This document shows, in pieces, positions 1 to 6,198 of a stretch of 7,863 nucleotides of DNA. The notes under the pieces were generated by a model, which was given only the letters and a program-made list of their open reading frames with translations, was not told the origin of the DNA and searched no databases. This stretch comes from Lentisphaeria bacterium (GTDB lineage Bacteria > Verrucomicrobiota > Lentisphaeria > Victivallales > UBA1829). The position numbers were made by a program, and so were the translations under genes. Numbering within the stretch: position 1 is the stretch's first letter; the number at the start of each line of letters is the position of its first letter. Location: assembly GCA_017540385.1 (NCBI GenBank), contig JAFYBD010000278.1, forward strand, positions 1 through 7,863, given 5' to 3'.

Positions 1-870
1 CTGCGGGACAATGGATTCCGGGCAGAGTTTTTTCTTGCGGCGCAGATGCCGGACTGCTACCGGTCGTTCCTGCCGTTCCCGTCCGCAGAATTCACGGCGG
101 AGGAGATCAACACGAAATATTCGATGGTGCTGAACGTGGACGCCTCCACGGTGAAGCGCATGCAGCTGGGCCCGGCGGATTTCGCGTCCGTCACGGTCCC
201 GGTCGTGACGTTCGACCATCACCCCGACGACGAGATGTTCGGCGACCTGACCTGCCTCGACCCGGAGGCGAGTTCGACGGCGGAACTCGTCGCGCGGTTT
301 GCGCGTTCGCAGGGCTGGAAGATTTCGCCCGAATCCGCGACGCTGCTGATGCTGGGCGTGATGACCGACACCGGATGCTTCCGGTTCACGAACACCACCG
401 CGGAGGCCCACCGGGTCGCCGCCGAACTGCTGGCGCTCGGGGCCGATCAGGACCGGATCGTGAACGAGGTGTATCTCTCGAAACCGCTGAACATGGTCCG
501 GTTCGAAAGCGAGCTTTTTGCGAACGTCCAGACCGCGTTCGGGGGCAAGTACGCCTGGCTGTCGATCCCACGCGAACTGCTGGAGAAATACGACGTGAAC
601 CTGCGGAACACGGAACAGCTGATCGAGCTGGTCCGGGGCATTCAGGGCGTGATCGTGGCCGCCATCATCAAACCGACGTCCGCGCCCGGCATCTTCCGCG
701 TCTCGCTGCGGTCGAAGGACCCGACCGTCTCCGCCGGCAGGATCGCCCGCGGACTCAAGGGCGGAGGCCACGAAATGGCCGCCGGATGCTCCGTTTTCGC
801 AAAGAACCAGGCGGAGGCGGCCGAAGCGCTCGCCCGCCATGTCAGGAAAGAATTGAACCATGAAACATGA
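1..870 (+). CDS. nrnA: DHH/DHHA1 family phosphoesterase, NrnA-like (oligoribonuclease / pAp phosphatase), 5' truncated
   Basis: The reading frame is open to the first base of the window. The ATG at 46 is internal, because the 15 codons before it (LRDNGFRAEFF...) match the region that follows the first DHH-family motif, so the true start and that motif lie upstream. Visible are 289 residues of a family usually about 310-330 long. Motifs in order: a NVDAST segment (second metal-binding Asp), the name-giving DHH in FDHHPDD (bases 214-222), a DTG segment (D at 367-369) followed by FRFTNTT, and near the C-terminus the DHHA1 substrate-binding GGGH (bases 760-771). In the NrnA family this is a Mn-dependent cytosolic enzyme that degrades 2-5-nucleotide RNAs and dephosphorylates pAp; I infer the same role here. 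A RecJ-like exonuclease is less likely because the DHH-to-DHHA1 spacing is short. The end overlaps truB by 11 bases, suggesting translational coupling. Confidence 0.88.
   Translation: MRDNGFRAEFFLAAQMPDCYRSFLPFPSAEFTAEEINTKYSMVLNVDASTVKRMQLGPADFASVTVPVVTFDHHPDDEMFGDLTCLDPEASSTAELVARFARSQGWKISPESATLLMLGVMTDTGCFRFTNTTAEAHRVAAELLALGADQDRIVNEVYLSKPLNMVRFESELFANVQTAFGGKYAWLSIPRELLEKYDVNLRNTEQLIELVRGIQGVIVAAIIKPTSAPGIFRVSLRSKDPTVSAGRIARGLKGGGHEMAAGCSVFAKNQAEAAEALARHVRKELNHET
844..850 (+). promoter_or_regulatory. Ribosome binding site of truB
   Basis: AGGAAAG lies inside the 3' end of the preceding gene, 9 bases before the ATG at 860. It supports that start over later in-frame codons and places initiation before the upstream stop at 868-870, as in a coupled gene pair. 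Confidence 0.6.
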
Positions 871-1618
871 TCCCGGACGGCACAGACTGCCGCCATTCAC
901 CCAGAACGGCATCCTGCTGGTCAACAAGCCGAAAGGCTGGACCAGCCACGACGTGGTCGGGTTCTTCCGCGCCAGATTCAACTGCGTCAAAGTCGGCCAC
1001 TGCGGCACGCTCGACCCCGCCGCCACAGGCCTGCTCGTCATCGTCTTCGGCAAGTTCACCAAGTTCAGCCAGAAATTCTCCGGCGAGGACAAGGTCTACG
1101 AGGGCACCGCGCTCCTCGGGACCCGCACGGATTCGCAGGACATGGACGGCGAGGTCCTCTCCACCTGCGACACCTCCCACCTCACGGAGGAACAGGTCCG
1201 CGAGGCGTTCCTGAAGTTCCGGGGCGACATCATGCAGACGCCTCCGATGGTCTCCGCCGTAAAGCACAACGGCGAACGCCTCTACGAGCTCGCGCGCAAG
1301 GGCGTGGAGGTCCAGCGCGAACCGAAACCCATCACCATCCACTCCATCACGTTCGAGCGGTTCGACCTGCCCTACGTCGACTTCGTGGTGTCGTGTTCGA
1401 AAGGCACGTACATCAGGACCCTGTGCGCCGACGTGGGCGACGTGCTCGGCTGCGGCGCGGCGCTCTACCGGCTGAACCGGGTGAAGAGCGGGGATTTCGA
1501 ACTGAAGGACGCGGTGGACATCGAGACGGTGAAGACCTGGGAACAGGACCAGCTGAAGGCCGCGCTCGCCGATTTCCTCTTCAACAAACTCTCCAAGATG
1601 CCGAAATTCGCATTCTGA
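860..1618 (+). CDS. truB: tRNA pseudouridine(55) synthase TruB
   Basis: TruB converts U55 in the T-loop of tRNAs to pseudouridine in the cytosol. The 252-residue product has the whole catalytic core. It contains NGILLVNKPKGWTSHDVV (residues 16-33), then GHCGTLDPAATG with the catalytic Asp at residue 52. LGTRTDSQDMDG follows, then QTPPMVSAVK from residue 126 and the YELAR segment with Tyr142. The C-terminal core motif is GTYIRT (182-187), followed by a LNRVKSGDF tail. The protein is clearly shorter than the 314 residues of E. coli TruB and ends soon after the core, so the C-terminal PUA-type RNA-binding domain is absent or vestigial. The start at 860 has a good ribosome binding site and leaves a normal lead of about 15 residues before the first motif. 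It overlaps nrnA by 11 bases and is followed after 27 bases by the His-rich gene, where ribF is often found in other bacteria. The family assignment is very secure. Confidence 0.97.
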   Translation: MKHDPGRHRLPPFTQNGILLVNKPKGWTSHDVVGFFRARFNCVKVGHCGTLDPAATGLLVIVFGKFTKFSQKFSGEDKVYEGTALLGTRTDSQDMDGEVLSTCDTSHLTEEQVREAFLKFRGDIMQTPPMVSAVKHNGERLYELARKGVEVQREPKPITIHSITFERFDLPYVDFVVSCSKGTYIRTLCADVGDVLGCGAALYRLNRVKSGDFELKDAVDIETVKTWEQDQLKAALADFLFNKLSKMPKFAF

Positions 1619-1631
1619 CGGCATCCGTTTC

Positions 1632-1637
1632 AGGGGG
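1632..1637 (+). promoter_or_regulatory. Ribosome binding site of the His-rich gene
   Basis: AGGGGG sits 8 bases before the ATG at 1646, within the 27-base gap after truB. It supports the chosen start. No promoter-like hexamers are evident in the gap. Confidence 0.6.
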
Positions 1638-1645
1638 ACACGACC

Positions 1646-3274
1646 ATGCTTTATTTTTCGAACGCTCAGCACGAACAGTACGACAAAGCGCTGCTGGACT
1701 ACGCCGGGAGCAAAGTCCGGGGCTGCTTCGAGCTCGACGAAGGCGCGCATGAGATCGCCGGCCGCATCGACTGCGACGCCGGACGCGAAAAGGACCTCTT
1801 CGAACGCGTCCGCACGCTCATCCGCGACGACCACCGCATCTTCGAGGTGGAGGGGCACTGCGCGCTCCGGACGAAATTCTTCAACGGCGCGCGGTTCAAG
1901 ATCATCCCGTCCGACCTGGAGCTCATAAACGGCATCCTGCTGCCGGGCGACCGGTTCGAGGCGTTCAACCCCTGCGAACTGGGCTCCGACGAGTTCAAGA
2001 TCTTCGTCCCCGGCGCCAACGAGCCGCTCCGGCTCACGACCATCCGCAGCGATTTCGGCAAGCTCGCGCCGTATTATCTCCTGCTCGGCCACGGCGGCAT
2101 GCTCGACACGTTCGCCGCTGAATCGCACGACAACTACATCCGGCTGCGTTCGGCGAAAAACATCCGTAACACGCCCCTCGACGTCGAGGCGTTCCACATG
2201 CACGACTTCTACCTCGCGACCAACTTCCGCCCCGGCGACATGGTGATCCTGACCGTCGAGGACGCGGCCGAGGGGCGGTTCTCGCTCGAATACCGCCCGG
2301 CCGAACTCGACGCGAGCCGCAACGACAAATTCGAGTGGATCGAGCAGTACGAAGCCGCGCTCATCGAAGTCTGGCGCAGGAATTACAACTACTTCACGCT
2401 CACCGACCAGCTCGCGGCCGGGTTCTTCTACGCCTACACGGCCGGAAACGACCTCCTCGCGCATCCCTCGGTGTCGTTCGACGAATTCCACCGGGGCATG
2501 CAGGAGATCACGCTGTGCAATCAGGACGGCGAAACGCTGATCGTGCCGCTGGACGAGACCAACGAGCCGGGCGGCCCCCAGCCGATCCATGAACACGAGC
2601 ATGAACACGACCACGAGCACGGCCACGGCGACTCCTGCGGCTGCGGGCATCATCACGACCATCACGACCATCACGGACACGTCCACGGCGAATCCCGCGA
2701 CGGCGCGCCGAAGGACGGCGATCCGGTGCCGGGTCTCTCGCCGGAGGATTTCTCCGCCTCGACCGGGCATCTGGAGTCGCTGGACGCGATCCTGTCGGAC
2801 GTGAACGCCCCGATCGGGTACGTCGAGCTCTACGCCTTCACATTCGAGGCGCTCGCGAACGGCACCGACTTCAATTCGTTCCGCGCGTCGATCCTGGACC
2901 TCATCGACAAGGATTTCGCCGACGACACGCAGGAGGTGGCGTTCCTGAACTTCCTGGACGAGAACTGGGAAGCGTGCAGCGAAGCGTACCATCCCGGCGA
3001 GGACGCACCGAAAGCGCCCATCCGGTCGCGGCTGATCGAGCTCGACAATTCGCGCATCGCCATGACCCGCGCCATGCTCGCCGGGGCCGACGAGGAGAAG
3101 CTCAAACGCTTCACGCCGCGCATCAAACGCCTCCACCGCGCCATCATCGACACGCTCGCGCTGCTGAACAATCAGGCCGACCTGCCCGAGGGACGCGAAC
3201 GCGAGGACCTCGAACAGCGCATCGAGGACCTGGAAGACGACTGGGAATCCATCGCGACGGATTTCGACAACTGA
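1646..3274 (+). CDS. Uncharacterised 542-residue protein with internal His/Cys-rich metal-binding-like segment
   Basis: I do not recognise a family. The product has no signal peptide or membrane segment, so it should be cytosolic. Region 1 (about 1-310) looks mixed alpha/beta. It includes a basic patch around RTKFFNGARFKIIP, an FHMHDFYLA motif with His184 and His186, and a beta-rich FRPGDMVILTVED stretch near residues 194-206 that could be a small barrel. Region 2 (315-347) holds 16 His and two Cys (331 and 333, as CGC), interleaved with Asp, Glu and Gly. Such segments bind Ni, Zn, Co or Cu in metallochaperones and transporters. Region 3 (about 365-542) is predicted helical and acidic, ending in a short heptad-like run (L522, I526, L529, W533, I536) that suggests coiled-coil packing. 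The gene lies 27 bases after truB and 16 bases before uup. Codon use matches its neighbours, so it is a real gene, probably co-transcribed with RNA-modification genes. Metal handling, or a metal-dependent role linked to RNA or the ribosome, is inference only. Confidence 0.9.
   Translation: MLYFSNAQHEQYDKALLDYAGSKVRGCFELDEGAHEIAGRIDCDAGREKDLFERVRTLIRDDHRIFEVEGHCALRTKFFNGARFKIIPSDLELINGILLPGDRFEAFNPCELGSDEFKIFVPGANEPLRLTTIRSDFGKLAPYYLLLGHGGMLDTFAAESHDNYIRLRSAKNIRNTPLDVEAFHMHDFYLATNFRPGDMVILTVEDAAEGRFSLEYRPAELDASRNDKFEWIEQYEAALIEVWRRNYNYFTLTDQLAAGFFYAYTAGNDLLAHPSVSFDEFHRGMQEITLCNQDGETLIVPLDETNEPGGPQPIHEHEHEHDHEHGHGDSCGCGHHHDHHDHHGHVHGESRDGAPKDGDPVPGLSPEDFSASTGHLESLDAILSDVNAPIGYVELYAFTFEALANGTDFNSFRASILDLIDKDFADDTQEVAFLNFLDENWEACSEAYHPGEDAPKAPIRSRLIELDNSRIAMTRAMLAGADEEKLKRFTPRIKRLHRAIIDTLALLNNQADLPEGREREDLEQRIEDLEDDWESIATDFDN
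2591..2677 (+). repeat. Short imperfect tandem repeats encoding the His-rich segment
   Basis: Two repeat tracts lie inside the coding region. The first has a 12-base period: gaacacgagcat (2591-2602), gaacacgaccac (2603-2614) and gagcacggccac (2615-2626). The second has a 9-base period: catcacgac (2651-2659), catcacgac (2660-2668) and catcacgga (2669-2677). A CGC-encoding spacer separates them. Both periods are multiples of three, so slippage would change the number of His residues without breaking the frame. Confidence 0.75.
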
Positions 3275-3290
3275 TCGAACTGAACATACC

Positions 3291-5171
3291 ATGGCCGGAC
3301 CCGTACTTTGGACCTGCGAGGGCCTGAACCTCGCCATCGGAACCCAGATCCTGCTGGACGACGCGCGCCTCTCCATTCACGCGGACGAACGCGTCGCGCT
3401 GGTCGGGCGGAACGGCAGCGGCAAATCGACGTTCATGCGGATCGTGGCCGGGACGGAATCGGCCTCCTCCGGCGAGATCACCCGCGCCCGCGGCCTGCGC
3501 ATCGCCTGCATGGAACAGGATTGCACGAGGTTCGGCGAGGTCACGGTCCACGACGCAATCGCCGAGGGACTGGAGTATTTCAACGGCATCCACCGGCGGC
3601 TCAATGAACTGCGGCCGGGGTCGGCCGAACAGGAAAACCTCGAACGCATCCTCACGCTGCACGACGCGTGGGACCCGGAACGCAAGATCGAAACCGCTTC
3701 GCAGAAGCTCGGGCTCCCGCCCGGCGACGCCCTCTGCGGGACGCTCTCCGGCGGCGAACTCCGCAAGACCATGCTCGCGCGCGCCATCGTGTCCGAGCCC
3801 GACCTGCTGCTGCTCGACGAACCGACCAACCATCTGGACGTGGGTTCCGTCACATGGATCGAGGATTACCTCGCCGAATACCGCGGCGCATGTCTCTTCG
3901 TGACCCACGACCGGTGCTTCCTGGACCGGATCGCGACCCGCATCGTGGAGCTCGACCACGGCAAATTCTATTCGTGCGAGGGGTCCTACGCGGATTTCCT
4001 GGCGGCGAAGGAGGCGCGCGAATACCGCGAGGATCAGGCGGAGTACAAACGCCAGAGCTTTCTGCGGCGCGAGATCGAATGGGTGCGGCGTTCGCCGAAG
4101 GCGCGTCTGCGCCGGAACCTCGGCCGGATCAAGCGTTACGAGGAGACCGCGGCGCAGTCCGCACCCGACCGCATCGGCGTGACCGAGCTCATCATCCCGA
4201 AGGCCGGCCGGCTCGGGAATCAGGTGGTCCGCCTGGAAAACGTGTCGCACGCGCTTGGCGGGAAACAGCTCATCCGCGATTTTTCGTTCGAATTCGAGGC
4301 TGGGCAGCGCGTCGGGATCGTGGGGCCGAACGGAGCGGGCAAGACCACGCTGCTCCAGCTCATCACGCAGCGCATGACGCCCGATGCAGGCAAAGTCGAG
4401 GTCGCGCCGACCGTGGCGTTCAACTACATCGGGCAGTCGCATCTCGAGCTGAACCCGAATCACACCGTGCTAGAGGAGATCGGCGAGGGGCACGAGTTCG
4501 TCAACCTCGGCGACGAACGCGTCTCCATCCGCGGCTATCTCCGGCGGTTCCTCTTCGAGGACGACCGCGTGAACACCCGGATCGACCGTCTGTCGGGGGG
4601 CGAACGCGCCCGCATCTGCCTCGCCAAGATCCTGAAGTCCGGGGGCAGTTTCCTGATCCTCGACGAGCCCACCAACGACCTCGACCTGCCGACCATGCGC
4701 GTGCTGGAGGAGGCGCTGATCGGGTACACCGGATGCCTCGCCGTCGTAAGTCACGACCGGTATTTCCTGAACCGCGTGTGCACGCACATCATCGCGTTCG
4801 AACCCGGCGGACATCTGTTCGCCGGTCCGGGCGATTACGACTACTACGCCGAACACCGCGCGAACCGCCTGAAACAGGACGCTCCCGCCGCGCCGAAGAA
4901 GAAGGACGCGCCGCAGAAACCGAAAGCCCCCGCGAAGAAGCTCTCCTATCACGAGGAACGCGAGCTCGCCGGACTCGAGCCCGAGATCGAACGTCTCGAG
5001 GGACGTGCGGCCGAGATCGAGGCGGTCTTCTCCGCGCCCGATTTCTTCGCGACGCACGGGTCGGAGTCGGCGGCGCTGCAGAAGGAGCTGAACGAGCTCC
5101 GGGAGAAGATCGACGGCCTGTATGCCCGTTGGGAAGAGCTCGAACAGAAAAAGCGGGCGCTCCAGTCCTGA
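3291..5171 (+). CDS. uup: ABC-F family ATPase, Uup type
   Basis: This is a soluble tandem ABC ATPase without membrane domains (626 residues; E. coli Uup is about 635). ABC-F proteins act on ribosomes rather than as transporters; Uup has been linked to ribosome function and to precise excision of transposons. Domain 1 has Walker A GRNGSGKST (39-47), signature LSGGE (152-156), Walker B LLLLDEP with Glu177, and His206 of the H-loop. The linker carries the basic motif RRSPKARLRRNLGRIKRYEE, typical of the Uup branch. Domain 2 has Walker A GPNGAGKTT (345-353), signature LSGGE (434-438), catalytic Glu459 and His488. All ATPase residues are intact in both halves. A Lys/Pro/Ala-rich spacer leads to a C-terminal coiled coil (about 551-626), which in Uup binds nucleic acid. 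The ATG at 3291 is 16 bases after the previous stop and has no clear Shine-Dalgarno sequence. It overlaps nothing, and its stop is reused by the ribosome binding site of the next gene. Confidence 0.95.
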   Translation: MAGPVLWTCEGLNLAIGTQILLDDARLSIHADERVALVGRNGSGKSTFMRIVAGTESASSGEITRARGLRIACMEQDCTRFGEVTVHDAIAEGLEYFNGIHRRLNELRPGSAEQENLERILTLHDAWDPERKIETASQKLGLPPGDALCGTLSGGELRKTMLARAIVSEPDLLLLDEPTNHLDVGSVTWIEDYLAEYRGACLFVTHDRCFLDRIATRIVELDHGKFYSCEGSYADFLAAKEAREYREDQAEYKRQSFLRREIEWVRRSPKARLRRNLGRIKRYEETAAQSAPDRIGVTELIIPKAGRLGNQVVRLENVSHALGGKQLIRDFSFEFEAGQRVGIVGPNGAGKTTLLQLITQRMTPDAGKVEVAPTVAFNYIGQSHLELNPNHTVLEEIGEGHEFVNLGDERVSIRGYLRRFLFEDDRVNTRIDRLSGGERARICLAKILKSGGSFLILDEPTNDLDLPTMRVLEEALIGYTGCLAVVSHDRYFLNRVCTHIIAFEPGGHLFAGPGDYDYYAEHRANRLKQDAPAAPKKKDAPQKPKAPAKKLSYHEERELAGLEPEIERLEGRAAEIEAVFSAPDFFATHGSESAALQKELNELREKIDGLYARWEELEQKKRALQS

Positions 5172-5173
5172 GG
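5170..5173 (+). promoter_or_regulatory. Ribosome binding site fixing the start of the RluA-family gene
   Basis: GAGG overlaps the uup stop codon (5169-5171) and lies 8 bases before the ATG at 5182. It decides the start: the longer frame from an ATG at 5122 would overlap uup by 50 bases and add 20 residues (MPVGKSSNRK...) that are outside the S4 domain and look like out-of-frame uup sequence. Confidence 0.65.
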
Positions 5174-5181
5174 CGGAAACG

Positions 5182-6186
5182 ATGGACGGGGATTTCGCAG
5201 ACAAGCTCGCGCGCCGGAGACTGTACAGCCATGCGGCCGAAGCCGACGCCGGGACCGCCCTGCCCGATTACCTGGCGGCGCATTTCAGGCGTTTCGACCG
5301 CGCGGGCTGGGTCGCGGCCGCGGAAGCCGGTCTCGTGGCCGTAAACGGCGTTGCCGCGCGCCCCGAGACGATCCTGAAGCGCCACGACCGCGTGGAGTAT
5401 TTCCCGCCGGAGACGCCGGAACCCGACGCCGAGCTGAATTTCCGCACGGTCTACGAAGATGCCGATCTCCTCGTGCTCGACAAACCCGGCAACCTCTGCG
5501 TCCACCCGACCGGGCCGTTTTTTCGTCACACCCTGTGGCACCTCGCCGGACAGCAATACGGCGAACTCCGGTTCGTGCACCGGATCGATCGGGAAACCTC
5601 CGGGCTGGTCGTCGCCGCACGGACGCGCCGGGCCGCCGCAGCCATGGACAACGGCGCGACGCCCGTCCACAAGGAATACCTCGCGCTCGTGACCGGCGAC
5701 TTCCGGGGACGCGTGCATGCGGAGGGCTTCCTCGTGCACGACCGGGCCAGCGCGGTCGCAAAAAAGAAACGGTTCGTCTTCGCGGACTCGCCGGAAGCCG
5801 CCGAAGCGGCGTCCGATCCGGCCGCCGAAACCGCCTCGACCGAGCTGATCGAAGAATCGCACGTCCCGCCGGACATGACGCTCGTGCGGGCGATCCTCGG
5901 GACCGGCCGACAGCATCAGGTGCGCGCGACGCTTCATTCGCTCGGATTCCCGCTCGCCGGGGACAAGCTCTACGGTCCCGACGAACGCCTCTTCCTGAAG
6001 ATCTGGGACGGCGCGCTGACCGCCGGGGACATGGCCCTGCTGAGGTTCCCGCGGCAGGCGCTCCATGCCGCGGTGTTGGAATTCCGGCACCCGTTCACCA
6101 GCGCGCGCATCCGCCTCGAATCACCGTTTCCGGACGACCTCATGAAAACGCCCTCCCCCGCCTCGGATATGCCCCGCAACCATTGA
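5182..6186 (+). CDS. RluA-family pseudouridine synthase with S4 domain
   Basis: The enzyme isomerises uridine to pseudouridine in rRNA or tRNA. The 334-residue product begins with an S4-like RNA-binding domain (about 24-75, including GLVAVNGVAARPETILKRHD), as in RluC and RluD. The catalytic domain follows, opening with LLVLDKPGNLCVHPTGP (96-112). The motif HRIDRETSGLVV carries catalytic Asp136, followed by KEYLALVTG. Further motifs are GTGRQHQVR (240-248), GDKLYG (260-265) and LHAAVLEFRHP near the end. All family signatures are present, so it should be active. An Ala/Glu/Asp-rich stretch before the GTGRQHQVR motif is slightly longer than usual. Which uridine is modified cannot be read from the sequence, so no RluA/B/C/D symbol is given. 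The start at 5182 is chosen for its GAGG site, 10 bases after the uup stop. The GH30 gene follows after 12 bases. Confidence 0.93.
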   Translation: MDGDFADKLARRRLYSHAAEADAGTALPDYLAAHFRRFDRAGWVAAAEAGLVAVNGVAARPETILKRHDRVEYFPPETPEPDAELNFRTVYEDADLLVLDKPGNLCVHPTGPFFRHTLWHLAGQQYGELRFVHRIDRETSGLVVAARTRRAAAAMDNGATPVHKEYLALVTGDFRGRVHAEGFLVHDRASAVAKKKRFVFADSPEAAEAASDPAAETASTELIEESHVPPDMTLVRAILGTGRQHQVRATLHSLGFPLAGDKLYGPDERLFLKIWDGALTAGDMALLRFPRQALHAAVLEFRHPFTSARIRLESPFPDDLMKTPSPASDMPRNH

Positions 6187-6187
6187 A

Positions 6188-6192
6188 AAGGA
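6188..6192 (+). promoter_or_regulatory. Ribosome binding site of the GH30 gene
   Basis: AAGGA lies 6 bases before the ATG at 6199, in the 12-base gap after the pseudouridine synthase stop. It is the clearest Shine-Dalgarno sequence in the window and marks the start that gives a complete signal peptide. Confidence 0.7.
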
Positions 6193-6198
6193 CTCCCC

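Noticed and set aside
842..3376. An 844-codon open frame on the - strand opposite truB and the His-rich gene
   Set aside because: It is codon-aligned with the + strand genes, so it could only be stopped by TTA, CTA or TCA codons in them, and these are avoided in this GC-rich genome. Its Val/Glu/Arg-rich translation shows no recognisable domain, while the + strand carries clear TruB motifs.
5122..5181. A 20-residue N-terminal extension of the RluA-family protein from the ATG at 5122
   Set aside because: It would overlap uup by 50 bases and has no family-like sequence. The ATG at 5182 has a GAGG site at the right distance.
3144..5204. Two long - strand frames (439 and 244 codons) opposite uup
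   Set aside because: They share codon alignment with uup and are separated only by the single CTA codon of uup at 4470-4472, exactly what is expected of shadow frames.
3668..5344. A 558-codon + strand frame overlapping uup in another phase
   Set aside because: Its product is almost wholly Arg/Pro/Ala-rich, typical of an out-of-phase reading of GC-rich sequence, while uup has all ABC motifs in its own phase.
4789..6090. A 433-codon - strand frame opposite the end of uup and the RluA-family gene
   Set aside because: It is codon-aligned with the pseudouridine synthase and Arg-rich where it crosses into uup. It has no domain or start context of its own.
6070..6198. A possible promoter before the GH30 gene (TTGGAA near 6076, GATATG near 6166)
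   Set aside because: The hexamers are poor matches and wrongly spaced, and they lie in coding sequence. There is not enough to call a promoter from sequence alone.
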